Assembly (NCBI GenBank): GCA_936432065.2
Contig: OW386294.2
Span: 45,088,842-45,152,841 of the forward strand
Direction of reading: 5' to 3'
Origin: Rutpela maculata
Taxonomy: Eukaryota > Arthropoda > Insecta > Coleoptera > Cerambycidae
Length of the DNA: 64,000 bases
The translations under genes were made by a program, and so were the position numbers. Below the pieces are notes generated by a model that had not been told where the DNA came from, did not search any database, and saw only the letters and a list, made by a program, of their open reading frames with translations. Numbering within the stretch: the first letter of the stretch is position 1; every line of letters begins with the position of its first letter. Of this stretch, positions 24,401 through 38,019 are shown piece after piece.

Positions 24401-27400
24401 ATAAATTTTCGTTCGGTTTCATCAAACCCATCCTAATTTCTTCAAACCCATGCTAAATTGCTCAAACCTCACATAAATTTTCAAACCACATAAATTTTCG
24501 TTCGGTTTCATCAAACCCATCCTAATTTCTTCAAACCCATGCTAAATTGCTCAAACCTCAGGTAAATTTTCAAACCACATAAATTTTCGTTCGGTTTCAT
24601 CAAACCCATCCTAATTTCGTCAAACCCATGCTAAATATGTCAAACCTCACATAAATTTTCAAACCACATAAATTTTCGTTCGGTTTCATCAAACCCATCC
24701 TAATTTCTTCAAACCCATGCTAATTTGCTCAAACCTCAGATAAATTTTCAAACCTCATAAATTTTCGTTCGGATTCATCAAACCCATCCTAATTTCGTCA
24801 AACCCATGCAAATTTTGTCAAACCTCACATAAATTTTCAAACCTCACATAAATTTTCGTTCGGTTTCATCAAACCCATCCTAATTTCTTCAAACCCATGC
24901 TAAATTGCTCAAACCTCACATAAATTTTCAAACCACATAAATTTTCGTTCGGTTTCATCAAACCCATCCTAATTTCTTCAAACCCATGCTAAATTGCTCA
25001 AACCTCAGGTAAATTTTCAAACCACATAAATTTTCGTTCGGTTTCATCAAACCCATCCTAATTTCGTCAAACCCATGCTAAATATGTCAAACCTCACATA
25101 AATTTTCAAACCACATAAATTTTCGTTCGGTTTCATCAAACCCATCCTAATTTCTTCAAACCCATGCTAATTTGCTCAAACCTCAGATAAATTTTCAAAC
25201 CTCATAAATTTTCGTTCGGATTCATCAAACCCATCCTAATTTCGTCAAACCCATGCTAATTTTGTCAAACCTCACATAAATTTTCAAACCTCACATAAAT
25301 TTTCGTTCGGTTTCATCAAACCCATCCTAATTTCTTCAAACCCATGCTAAATTGCTCAAACCTCACATAAATTTTCAAACCACATAAATTTTCGTTCGGT
25401 TTCATCAAACCCATCCTAATTTCTTCAAACCCATGCTAAATTGCTCAAACCTCACATAAATTTTCAAACCACATAAATTTTCGTTCGGTTTCATCAAACC
25501 CATCCTAATTTCTTCAAACCCATGCTAAATTGCTCAAACCTCACATAAATTTTAAAACCACATAAATTTTCGTTCGGATTCATCAAACCCATCCTAATTT
25601 CGTCAAACCCATGCTAAATTTGTCAAACCTCACATAAATTTTAAAACCACATAAATTTTCGTTCGGTTTCATCAAACCCATCCTAATTTCTTCAAACCCA
25701 TGCTAATTTGCTCAAACCTCAGATAAATTTTCAAACCTCATAAATTTTCGTTCGGTTTCATCAAACCCATCCTAATTTCGTCAAACCCATGCTAAATATG
25801 TCAAACCTCACATAAATTTTCAAACCACATAAATTTTCGTTCGGTTTCATCAAACCCATCCTAATTTCTTCAAACCCATGCTAAATTGCTCAAACCTCAG
25901 ATAAATTTTCAAACCTCACATAAATTTTCGTTCGGTTTCATCAAACCCATCCTAATTTCTTCAAACCCATGCTAAATTGCTCAAACCTCACATAAATTTT
26001 CGTTCGGATTCATCAAACCCATCCTAATTTCGTCAAACCCATGCTAAATATGTCAAACCTCACATAAATTTTCAAACCTCACATAAATTTTCGTTCGGTT
26101 TCATCAAACCCATCCTAATTTCTTCAAACCCATGCTAAATTGCTCAAACCTCACATAAATTTTCGTTCGGATTCATCAAACCCATCCTAATTTCGTCAAA
26201 CCCATGCTAAATATGTCAAACCTCACATAAATTTTCAAACCACATAAATTTTCGTTCGGTTTCATCAAACCCATCCTAATTTCTTCAAACCCATGCTAAT
26301 TTGCTCAAACCTCAGATAAATTTTCAAACCTCATAAATTTTCGTTCGGATTCATCAAACCCATCCTAATTTCGTCAAACCCATGCTAATTTTGTCAAACC
26401 TCACATAAATTTTCAAACCTCACATAAATTTTCGTTCGGTTTCATCAAACCCATCCTAATTTCTTCAAACCCATGCTAAATTGCTCAAACCTCACATAAA
26501 TTTTCAAACCACATAAATTTTCGTTCGGTTTCATCAAACCCATCCTAATTTCTTCAAACCCATGCTAAATTGCTCAAACCTCACATAAATTTTCAAACCA
26601 CATAAATTTTCGTTCGGTTTCATCAAACCCATCCTAATTTCTTCAAACCCATGCTAAATTGCTCAAACCTCAGATAAATTTTCAAACCACATAAATTTTC
26701 GTTCGGTTTCATCAAACCCATCCTAATTTCGTCAAACCCATGCTAAATATGTCAAACCTCACATAAATTTTCAAACCACATAAATTTTCGTTCGGTTTCA
26801 TCAAACCCATCCTAATTTGCTCAAACCTCAGATAAATTTTCAAACCTCATAAATTTTCGTTCGGATTCATCAAACCCATCCTAATTTCGTCAAACCCATG
26901 CTAATTTTGTCAAACCTCACATAAATTTTCAAACCTCACATAAATTTTCGTTCGGTTTCATCAAACCCATCCTAATTTCTTCAAACCCATGCTAAATTGC
27001 TCAAACCTCACATAAATTTTCGTTCGGATTCATCAAACCCATCCTAATTTCGTCAAACCCATGCTAAATATGTCAAACCTCACATAAATTTTCAAACCAC
27101 ATAAATTTTCGTTCGGTTTCATCAAACCCATCCTAATTTCTTCAAACCCATGCTAAATTGCTCAAACCTCACATAAATTTTCAAACCACATAAATTTTCG
27201 TTCGGTTTCATCAAACCCATCCTAATTTCTTCAAACCCATGCTAAATTGCTCAAACCTCAGGTAAATTTTCAAACCACATAAATTTTCGTTCGGTTTCAT
27301 CAAACCCATCCTAATTTCGTCAAACCCATGCTAAATATGTCAAACCTCACATAAATTTTCAAACCACATAAATTTTCGTTCGGTTTCATCAAACCCATCC

Positions 27401-29117
27401 TAATTTCTTCAAACCCATGCTAATTTGCTCAAACCTCAGATAAATTTTCAAACCTCATAAATTTTCGTTCGGATTCATCAAACCCATCCTAATTTCGTCA
27501 AACCCATGCTAATTTTGTCAAACCTCACATAAATTTTCAAACCTCACATAAATTTTCGTTCGGTTTCATCAAACCCATCCTAATTTCTTCAAACCCATGC
27601 TAAATTGCTCAAACCTCACATAAATTTTCGTTCGGATTCATCAAACCCATCCTAATTTCGTCAAACCCATGCTAAATATGTCAAACCTCACATAAATTTT
27701 CAAACCACATAAATTTTCGTTCGGTTTCATCAAACCCATCCTAATTTCTTCAAACCCATGCTAAATTGCTCAAACCTCAGATAAATTTTCAAACCACATA
27801 AATTTTCGTTCGGTTTCATCAAACCCATCCTAATTTCGTCAAACCCATGCTAAATATGTCAAACCTCACATAAATTTTCAAACCACATAAATTTTCGTTC
27901 GGTTTCATCAAACCCATCCTAATTTCTTCAAACCCATGCTAAATTGCTCAAACCTCACATAAATTTTCAAACCACATAAATTTTCGTTCGGTTTCATCAA
28001 ACCCATCCTAATTTCTTCAAACCCATGCTAAATTGCTCAAACCTCAGATAAATTTTCAAACCACATAAATTTTCGTTCGGTTTCATCAAACCCATCCTAA
28101 TTTCGTCAAACCCATGCTAAATATGTCAAACCTCACATAAATTTTCAAACCACATAAATTTTCGTTCGGTTTCATCAAACCCATCCTAATTTCTTCAAAC
28201 CCATGCTAATTTGCTCAAACCTCAGATAAATTTTCAAACCTCATAAATTTTCGTTCGGATTCATCAAACCCATCCTAATTTCGTCAAACCCATGCTAAAT
28301 ATGTCAAACCTCACATAAATTTTCAAACCACATAAATTTTCGTTCGGTTTCATCAAACCTATCCTAATTTCTTCAAACCCATGCTAAATTGCTCAAACCT
28401 CACATAAATTTTCAAACCACATAAATTTTCGTTCGGTTTCATCAAACCCATCCTAATTTCTTCAAACCCATGCTAAATTGCTCAAACCTCAGGTAAATTT
28501 TCAAACCACATAAATTTTCGTTCGGTTTCATCAAACCCATCCTAATTTCGTCAAACCCATGCTAAATATGTCAAACCTCACATAAATTTTCAAACCACAT
28601 AAATTTTCGTTCGGTTTCATCAAACCCATCCTAATTTCTTCAAACCCATGCTAATTTGCTCAAACCTCAGATAAATTTTCAAACCTCATAAATTTTCGTT
28701 CGGATTCATCAAACCCATCCTAATTTCGTCAAACCCATGCAAATTTTGTCAAACCTCACATAAATTTTCAAACCTCACATAAATTTTCGTTCGGTTTCAT
28801 CAAACCCATCCTAATTTCTTCAAACCCATGCTAAATTGCTCAAACCTCACATAAATTTTCGTTCGGATTCATCAAACCCATCCTAATTTCGTCAAACCCA
28901 TGCTAAATATGTCAAACCTCACATAAATTTTAAAACCACATAAATTTTCGTTCGGTTTCATCAAACCCATCCTAATTTCTTCAAACCCATGCTAATTTGC
29001 TCAAACCTCAGATAAATTTTCAAACCTCATAAATTTTCGTTCGGTTTCATCAAACCCATCCTAATTTCGTCAAACCCATGCTAAATATGTCAAACCTCAC
29101 ATAAATTTTCAAACCAC
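24149..29117. repeat. HOR block 7, 57 monomers, 4,969 bp
   Basis: Order: 8-5-6-1-7-2-3-4'-1-7-2-3-4-1-1-10-11-3-2-8-5-6z-5-6-3-4-1-1-9-2-3d-4-5-6-1-7-2-3-4-5-6-9-2-1-9-2-3-6-1-7-2-3-4'-5-12-3-2. From 24401 it parallels block 2 from 7449, first at offset 16,952 and then at 17,041 after one extra type 1 monomer (24848-24936). Monomer 6z (25992-26082) has a type 6 head with a 19-nt type 4 tail, where block 2 has a type 4 at 8951. CCTATCC (T at 28360) marks one type 1 monomer. Confidence 0.88.
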
Positions 29118-32100
29118 ATAAATTTTCGTTCGGTTTCATCAAGCCCATCCTAATTTCTTCAAACCCATGCTAAATTGCTCAAACCTCAGATAAATTTTCA
29201 AACCTCACATAAATTTTCGTTCGGTTTCATCAAACCCATCCTAATTTCTTCAAACCCATGCTAAATTGCTCAAACCTCACATAAATTTTCGTTCGGATTC
29301 ATCAAACCCATCCTAATTTCGTCAAACCCATGCTAAATATGTCAAACCTCACATAAATTTTCAAACCACATAAATTTTCGTTCGGTTTCATCAAACCCAT
29401 CCTAATTTCTTCAAACCCATGCTAAATTGCTCAAACCTCACATAAATTTTCAAACCACATAAATTTTCGTTCGGTTTCATCAAACTCATCCTAATTTCTT
29501 CAAACCCATGCTAAATTGCTCAAACCTCAGGTAAATTTTCAAACCACATAAATTTTCGTTCGGTTTCATCAAACCCATCCTAATTTCGTCAAACCCATGC
29601 TAAATATGTCAAACCTCACATAAATTTTCAAACCACATAAATTTTCGTTCGGTTTCATCAAACCCATCCTAATTTCTTCAAACCCATGCTAATTTGCTCA
29701 AACCTCAGATAAATTTTCAAACCTCATAAATTTTCGTTCGGATTCATCAAACCCATCCTAATATCGTCAAACCCATGCTAATTTTGTCAAACCTCACATA
29801 AATTTTCAAACCTCACATAAATTTTCGTTCGGTTTCATCAAACCCATCCTAATTTCTTCAAACCCATGCTAAATTGCTCAAACCTCACATAAATTTTCAA
29901 ACCACATAAATTTTCGTTCGGTTTCATCAAACCCATCCTAATTTCTTCAAACCCATGCTAAATTGCTCAAACCTCACATAAATTTTCAAACCACATAAAT
30001 TTTCGTTCGGTTTCATCAAACCCATCCTAATTTCTTCAAACCCATGCTAAATTGCTCAAACCTCACATAAATTTTAAAACCACATAAATTTTCGTTCGGA
30101 TTCATCAAACCCATCCTAATTTCGTCAAACCCATGCTAAATTTGTCAAACCTCACATAAATTTTAAAACCACATAAATTTTCGTTCGGTTTCATCAAACC
30201 CATCCTAATTTCTTCAAACCCATGCTAATTTGCTCAAACCTCAGATAAATTTTCAAACCTCATAAATTTTCGTTCGGTTTCATCAAACCCATCCTAATTT
30301 CGTCAAACCCATGCTAAATATGTCAAACCTCACATAAATTTTCAAACCACATAAATTTTCGTTCGGTTTCATCAAACCCATCCTAATTTCTTCAAACCCA
30401 TGCTAAATTGCTCAAACCTCAGATAAATTTTCAAACCTCACATAAATTTTCGTTCGGTTTCATCAAACCCATCCTAATTTCTTCAAACCCATGCTAAATT
30501 GCTCAAACCTCACATAAATTTTCGTTCGGATTCATCAAACCCATCCTAATTTCGTCAAACCCATGCTAATTTTGTCAAACCTCACATAAATTTTCAAACC
30601 TCACATAAATTTTCGTTCGGTTTCATCAAACCCATCCTAATTTCTTCAAACCCATGCTAAATTGCTCAAACCTCACATAAATTTTCGTTCGGATTCATCA
30701 AACCCATCCTAATTTCGTCAAACCCATGCTAAATATGTCAAACCTCACATAAATTTTCAAACCACATAAATTTTCGTTCGGTTTCATCAAACCCATCCTA
30801 ATTTCTTCAAACCCATGCTAATTTGCTCAAACCTCAGATAAATTTTCAAACCTCATAAATTTTCGTTCGGATTCATCAAACCCATCCTAATTTCGTCAAA
30901 CCCATGCTAATTTTGTCAAACCTCACATAAATTTTCAAACCTCACATAAATTTTCGTTCGGTTTCATCAAACCCATCCTAATTTCTTCAAACCCATGCTA
31001 AATTGCTCAAACCTCACATAAATTTTCAAACCACATAAATTTTCGTTCGGTTTCATCAAACCCATCCTAATTTCTTCAAACCCATGCTAAATTGCTCAAA
31101 CCTCACATAAATTTTCAAACCACATAAATTTTCGTTCGGTTTCATCAAACCCATCCTAATTTCTTCAAACCCATGCTAAATTGCTCAAACCTCAGATAAA
31201 TTTTCAAACCACATAAATTTTCGTTCGGTTTCATCAAACCCATCCTAATTTCGTCAAACCCATGCTAAATATGTCAAACCTCACATAAATTTTCAAACCA
31301 CATAAATTTTCGTTCGGTTTCATCAAACCCATCCTAATTTCTTCAAACCCATGCTAATTTGCTCAAACCTCAGATAAATTTTCAAACCTCATAAATTTTC
31401 GTTCGGATTCATCAAACCCATCCTAATTTCGTCAAACCCATGCTAATTTTGTCAAACCTCACATAAATTTTCAAACCTCACATAAATTTTCGTTCGGTTT
31501 CATCAAACCCATCCTAATTTCTTCAAACCCATGCTAAATTGCTCAAACCTCACATAAATTTTCGTTCGGATTCATCAAACCCATCCTAATTTCGTCAAAC
31601 CCATGCTAAATATGTCAAACCTCACATAAATTTTAAAACCACATAAATTTTCGTTCGGTTTCATCAAACCCATCCTAATTTCTTCAAACCCATGCTAATT
31701 TGCTCAAACCTCAGATAAATTTTCAAACCTCATAAATTTTCGTTCGGATTCATCAAACCCATCCTAATTTCGTCAAACCCATGCTAATTTTGTCAAACCT
31801 CACATAAATTTTCAAACCTCACATAAATTTTCGTTCGGTTTCATCAAACCCATCCTAATTTCTTCAAACCCATGCTAAATTGCTCAAACCTCACATAAAT
31901 TTTCGTTCGGATTCATCAAACCCATCCTAATTTCGTCAAACCCATGCTAAATATGTCAAACCTCACATAAATTTTAAAACCACATAAATTTTGGTTCGGT
32001 TTCATCAAACCCATCCTAATTTCTTCAAACCCATGCTAATTTGCTCAAACCTCAGATAAATTTTCAAACCTCATAAATTTTCGTTCGGTTTCATCAAACC

Positions 32101-33021
32101 CATCCAAATTTCGTCAAACCCATGCTAAATATGTCAAACCTCACATAAATTTTCAAACCACATAAATTTTCGTTCGGTTTCATCAAACCCATTCTAATTT
32201 CTTCAAACCCATGCTAAATTGCTCAAACCTCAGATAAATTTTCAAACCTCACATAAATTTTCGTTCGGTTTCATCAAACCCATTCTAATTTCTTCAAACC
32301 CATGCTAAATTGCTCAAATCTCACATAAATTTTCGTTCGGATTCATCAAACCCATCCTAATTTCGTCAAACCCATGCTAAATATGTCAAACCTCACATAA
32401 ATTTTTAAACCACATAAATTTTCGTTCGGTTTCATCAAACCCATCCTAATTTCTTCAAACCCATGCTAAATTGCTCAAACCTCACATAAATTTTCAAACC
32501 ACATAAATTTTCGTTCGGTTTCATCAAACCCATCCTAATTTCTTCAAGCCCATGCTAAATTGCTCAAACCTCAGGTAAATTTTCAAACCACATAAATTTT
32601 CGTTCGGTTTCATCAAACCCATCCTAATTTCGTCAAACCCATGCTAAATATGTCAAACCTCACATAAATTTTCAAACCACATAAATTTTCGTTCGGTTTC
32701 ATCAAACCCATCCTAATTTCTTCAAACCCATGCTAATTTGCTCAAACCTCAGATAAATTTTCAAACCTCATAAATTTTCGTTCGGATTCATCAAACCCAT
32801 CCTAATTTCGTCAAACCCATGCTAATTTTGTCAAACCTCACATAAATTTTCAAACCTCACATAAATTTTCGTTCGGTTTCATCAAACCCATCCTAATTTC
32901 TTCAAACCCATGCTAAATTGCTCAAACCTCACATAAATTTTCGTTCGGATTCATCAAACCCATCCTAATTTCGTCAAACCCATGCTAAATATGTCAAACC
33001 TCACATAAATTTTCAAACCAC
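27887..33021. repeat. Triplicated 5-kb block, copy R1 (R2 46578-51657, R3 58876-63762)
   Basis: The three copies are 5,135, 5,080 and 4,887 bp. R2 equals R1 plus the 19-nt insertion minus 74 bp. R3 equals R1 plus the same 19-nt insertion minus 267 bp. These sums match the coordinates exactly. Shared markers are TTTTGGTTCGG, CATCCAAA, two CATTCTAA and TTTTTAAACC. CCTTATTT and the 19-nt insertion occur only in R2 and R3, making them the closest pair. Confidence 0.88.
29118..32161. repeat. HOR block 8, 35 monomers, 3,044 bp
   Basis: Order: 8-5-6-1-7-2-3-4-1-1-10-11-3-2-8-5-4-5-6-3-4-1-1-9-2-3-4-5-12-3-4-5-12-3-2. It opens with AAGCCC (29143) and matches block 3 at offset 17,041, except that 4-5-12-3 is present twice near its end. 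The last type 3 carries TTTTGGTTCGG (G at 31993) and the next type 2 carries CATCCAAA (A at 32106). These markers recur in blocks 12 and 16. T to A at 29763 is private. Confidence 0.9.
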
Positions 33022-36000
33022 ATAAATTTTCGTTCGGTTTCATCAAACCCATCCTAATTTCTTCAAACCCATGCTAAATTGCTCAAACCTCACATAAATT
33101 TTCAAACCACATAAATTTTCGTTCGGTTTCATCAAACCCATCCTAATTTCTTCAAACCCATGCTAAATTGCTCAAACCTCAGATAAATTTTCAAACCACA
33201 TAAATTTTCGTTCGGTTTCATCAAACCCATCCTAATTTCGTCAAACCCATGCTAAATATGTCAAACCTCACATAAATTTTCAAACCACATAAATTTTCGT
33301 TCGGTTTCATCAAACCCATTCTAATTTCTTCAAACCCATGCTAAATTGCTCAAACCTCACATAAATTTTCGTTCGGATTCATCAAACCCATCCTAATTTC
33401 GTCAAACCCATGCTAAATATGTCAAACCTCACATAAATTTTCAAACCACATAAATTTTCGTTCGGTTTCATCAAACCCATCCTAATTTCTTCAAACCCAT
33501 GCTAAATTGCTCAAACCTCAGGTAAATTTTCAAACCACATAAATTTTCGTTCGGTTTCATCAAACCCATCCTAATTTCGTCAAACCCATGCTAAATATGT
33601 CAAACCTCACATACATTTTAAAACCACATAAATTTTCGTTCGGTTTCATCAAACCCATCCTAATTTCTTCAAACCCATGCTAATTTGCTCAAACCTCAGA
33701 TAAATTTTCAAACCTCATAAATTTTCGTTCGGTTTCATCAAACCCATCCTAATTTCGTCAAACCCATGCTAAATATGTCAAACCTCACATAAATTTTCAA
33801 ACCACATAAATTTTCGTTCGGTTTCATCAAACCCATCCTAATTTCTTCAAACCCATGCTAAATTGCTCAAACCTCAGATAAATTTTCAAACCTCACATAA
33901 ATTTTCGTTCGGTTTCATCAAACCCATCCTAATTTCTTCAAACCCATGCTAAATTGCTCAAACCTCACATAAATTTTCGTTCGGATTCATCAAACCCATC
34001 CTAATTTCGTCAAACCCATGCTAATTTTGTCAAACCTCACATAAATTTTCAAACCTCACATAAATTTTCGTTCGGTTTCATCAAACCCATCCTAATTTCT
34101 TCAAACCCATGCTAAATTGCTCAAACCTCACATAAATTTTCGTTCAGATTCATCAAACCCATCCTAATTTCGTCAAACCCATGCTAAATATGTCAAAAAT
34201 CACATAAATTTTCAAACCACATAAATTTTCGTTCGGTTTCATCAAACCCATCCTAATTTCGTCAAACCCATGCTAAATATGTCAAACCTCACATAAATTT
34301 TCAAACCACATAAATTTTCGTTCGGTTTCATCAAACCCATCCTAATTTCTTCAAACCCATGCTAAATTGCTCAAACCTCAGATAAATTTTCAAACCTCAC
34401 ATAAATTTTCGTTCGGTTTCATCAAACCCATCCTAATTTCTTCAAACCCATGCTAAATTGCTCAAACCTCACATAAATTTTCGTTCGGATTCATCAAACC
34501 CATCCTAATTTCGTCAAACCCATGCTAATTTTGTCAAACCTCACATAAATTTTCAAACCTCACATAAATTTTCGTTCGGTTTCATCAAACCCATCCTAAT
34601 TTCTTCAAACCCATGCTAAATTGCTCAAACCTCACATAAATTTTCGTTTGGATTCATCAAACCCATCCTAATTTCGTCAAACCCATGCTAAATATGTCAA
34701 ACCTCACATAAATTTTAAAACCACATAAATTTTCGTTCGGTTTCATCAAACCCATCCTAATTTCTTCAAACCCATGCTAATTTGCTCAAACCTCAGATAA
34801 ATTTTCAAACCTCATAAATTTTCGTTCGGTTTCATCAAACCCATCCTAATTTCGTCAAACCCATGCTAAATATGTCAAACCTCACATAAATTTTCAAACC
34901 ACATAAATTTTCGTTCGGTTTCATCAAACCCATCCTAATTTCTTCAAACCCATGCTAAATTGCTCAAACCTCAGATAAATTTTCAAACCTCACATAAATT
35001 TTCGTTCGGTTTCATCAAACCCATCCTAATTTCTTCAAACCCATGCTAAATTGCTCAAACCTCACATAAATTTTCGTTCGGATTCATCAAACCCATCCTA
35101 ATTTCGTCAAACCCATGCTAAATATGTCAAACCTCACATAAATTTTCAAACCACATAAATTTTCGTTCGGTTTCATCAAACCCATCCTAATTTCTTCAAA
35201 CCCATGCTAAATTGCTCAAACCTCACATAAATTTTCAAACCACATAAATTTTCGTTCGGTTTCATCAAACACATCCTAATTTCTTCAAACCCATGCTAAA
35301 TTGCTCAAACCTCAGATAAATTTTCAAACCTCATAAATTTTCGTTCGGATTCATCAAACCCATCCTAATTTCGTCAAACCCATGCTAATTTTGTCAAACC
35401 TCACATAAATTTTCAAACCTCACATAAATTTTCGTTCGGTTTCATCAAACCCATCCTAATTTCGTCAAACCCATGCTAAATATGTCAAACCTCACATAAA
35501 TTTTCAAACCACATAAATTTTCGTTCGGTTTCATCAAACCCATCCTAATTTATTCAAACCCATGCTAATTTGCTCAAACCTCAGATAAATTTTCAAACCT
35601 CATAAATTTTCGTTCGGATTCATCAAACCCATCCTAATTTCGTCAAACCCATGCTAATTTTGTCAAACCTCACATAAATTTTCAAACCTCACATAAATTT
35701 TCGTTCGGTTTCATCAAACCCATCCTAATTTCTTCAAACCCATGCTAAATTGCTCAAACCTCACATAAATTTTCATTCGGATTCATCAAACCCATCCTAA
35801 TTTCGTCAAACCCATGCTAAATATGTCAAACCTCACATAAATTTTAAAACCACATAAATTTTCGTTCGGATTCATCAAACCCATCCTAATTTCGTCAAAC
35901 CCATGCTAAATATGTCAAACCTCACATAAATTTTCAAACCACATAAATTTTCGTTCGGTTTCATCAAACCCATCCTAATTTCTTCAAACCCATGCTAAAT

Positions 36001-36535
36001 TGCTCAAACCTCAGATAAATTTTCAAACCTCACATAAATTTTCGTTCGGTTTCATCAAACCCATCCTAATTTCTTCAAACCCATGCTAAATTGCTCAAAC
36101 CTCACATAAATTTTCGTTCGGATTCATCAAACCCATCCTAATTTCGTCAAACCCATGCTAATTTTGTCAAACCTCACATAAATTTTCAAACCTCACATAA
36201 ATTTTCGTTCGGTTTCATCAAACCCATCCTAATTTCTTCAAACCCATGCTAAATTGCTCAAACCTCACATAAATTTTCGTTCGGATTCATCAAACCCATC
36301 CTAATTTCGTCAAACCCATGCTAAATATGTCAAACCTCACATAAATTTTAAAACCACATAAATTTTCGTTCGGTTTCATCAAACCCATCCTAATTTCTTC
36401 AAACCCATGCTAATTTGCTCAAACCTCAGATAAATTTTCAAACCTCACAAATTTTCGTTCGGTTTCATCAAACCCATCCTAATTTCGTCAAACCCATGCT
36501 AAATATGTCAAACCTCACATAAATTTTCAAACCAC
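32162..36535. repeat. HOR block 9, 51 monomers, 4,374 bp
   Basis: Order: 8-5-6-1-7-2-3-4-5-6-1-9-2-5-6-7-2a-3-2-8-5-4-5-6-2-8-5-4-5-12-3-2-8-5-6-1-9y-4-2-3-4-5-12-6-8-5-4-5-12-3-2. Its beginning has CATTCTAA in both the type 8 and the type 5, and an extra T in TTTTTAAACC (32406), as in blocks 13 and 17. From 33022 it is a copy of block 6 at offset 12,387. I saw private substitutions C to T at 32319, A to G at 32548, G to A at 34146, and T to C at 36448. Confidence 0.88.
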
Positions 36536-37948
36536 ATAAATTTTCGTTCGGTTTCATCAAACCCATCCTAATTTCTTCAAACCCATGCTAAATTGCTCAA
36601 ACCTCAGATAAATTTTCAAACCTCACATAAATTTTCGTTCGGTTTCATCAAACCCATCCTAATTTCTTCAAACCCATGCTAAATTGCTCAAACCTCACAT
36701 AAATTTTCGTTCGGATTCATCAAACCCATCCTAATTTCGTCAAACCCATGCTAAATATGTCAAACCTCACATAAATTTTCAAACCACATAAATTTTCGTT
36801 CGGTTTCATCAAACCCATCCTAATTTCTTCAAACCCATGCTAATTTGCTCAAACCTCAGATAAATTTTCAAACCTCATAAATTTTCGTTCGGATTCATCA
36901 AACCCATCCTAATTTCGTCAAACCCATGCAAATTTTGTCAAACCTCACATAAATTTTCAAACCTCACATAAATTTTCGTTCGGTTTCATCAAACCCATCC
37001 TAATTTCTTCAAACCCATGCTAAATTGCTCAAACCTCACATAAATTTTCAAACCACATAAATTTTCGTTCGGTTTCATCAAACCCATCCTAATTTCTTCA
37101 AACCCATGCTAAATTGCTCAAACCTCAGGTAAATTTTCAAACCACATAAATTTTCGTTCGGTTTCATCAAACCCATCCTAATTTCGTCAAACCCATGCTA
37201 AATATGTCAAACCTCACATAAATTTTCAAACCACATAAATTTTCGTTCGGTTTCATCAAACCCATCCTAATTTCTTCAAACCCATGCTAATTTGCTCAAA
37301 CCTCAGATAAATTTTCAAACCTCATAAATTTTCGTTCGGATTCATCAAACCCATCCTAATTTCGTCAAACCCATGCTAATTTTGTCAAACCTCACATAAA
37401 TTTTCAAACCTCACATAAATTTTCGTTCGGTTTCATCAAACCCATCCTAATTTCTTCAAACCCATGCTAAATTGCTCAAACCTCACATAAATTTTCAAAC
37501 CACATAAATTTTCGTTCGGTTTCATCAAACCCATCCTAATTTCTTCAAACCCATGCTAAATTGCTCAAACCTCACATAAATTTTCAAACCACATAAATTT
37601 TCGTTCGGTTTCATCAAACCCATCCTAATTTCTTCAAACCCATGCTAAATTGCTCAAACCTCACATAAATTTTAAAACCACATAAATTTTCGTTCGGATT
37701 CATCAAACCCATCCTAATTTCGTCAAACCCATGCTAAATTTGTCAAACCTCACATAAATTTTAAAACCACATAAATTTTCGTTCGGTTTCATCAAACCCA
37801 TCCTAATTTCTTCAAACCCATGCTAATTTGCTCAAACCTCAGATAAATTTTCAAACCTCATAAATTTTCGTTCGGTTTCATCAAACCCATCCTAATTTCG
37901 TCAAACCCATGCTAAATATGTCAAACCTCACATAAATTTTCAAACCAC

Positions 37949-38019
37949 ATAAATTTTCGTTCGGTTTCATCAAACCCATGCTAAATTGCTCAAACCTCAG
38001 ATAAATTTTCAAACCTCAC
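37949..38019. repeat. Shortened type 8 monomer (8t), 71 bp
   Basis: The box TTCA is followed by TCAAACCCATGCTAAATTGC, so s1 and s2 are fused and 20 bp is lost from a 91-bp type 8. The deletion is not seen elsewhere in the window. It lies next to the 573-bp insertion that distinguishes this copy from block 7, so it may be the scar of that exchange. Confidence 0.85.
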
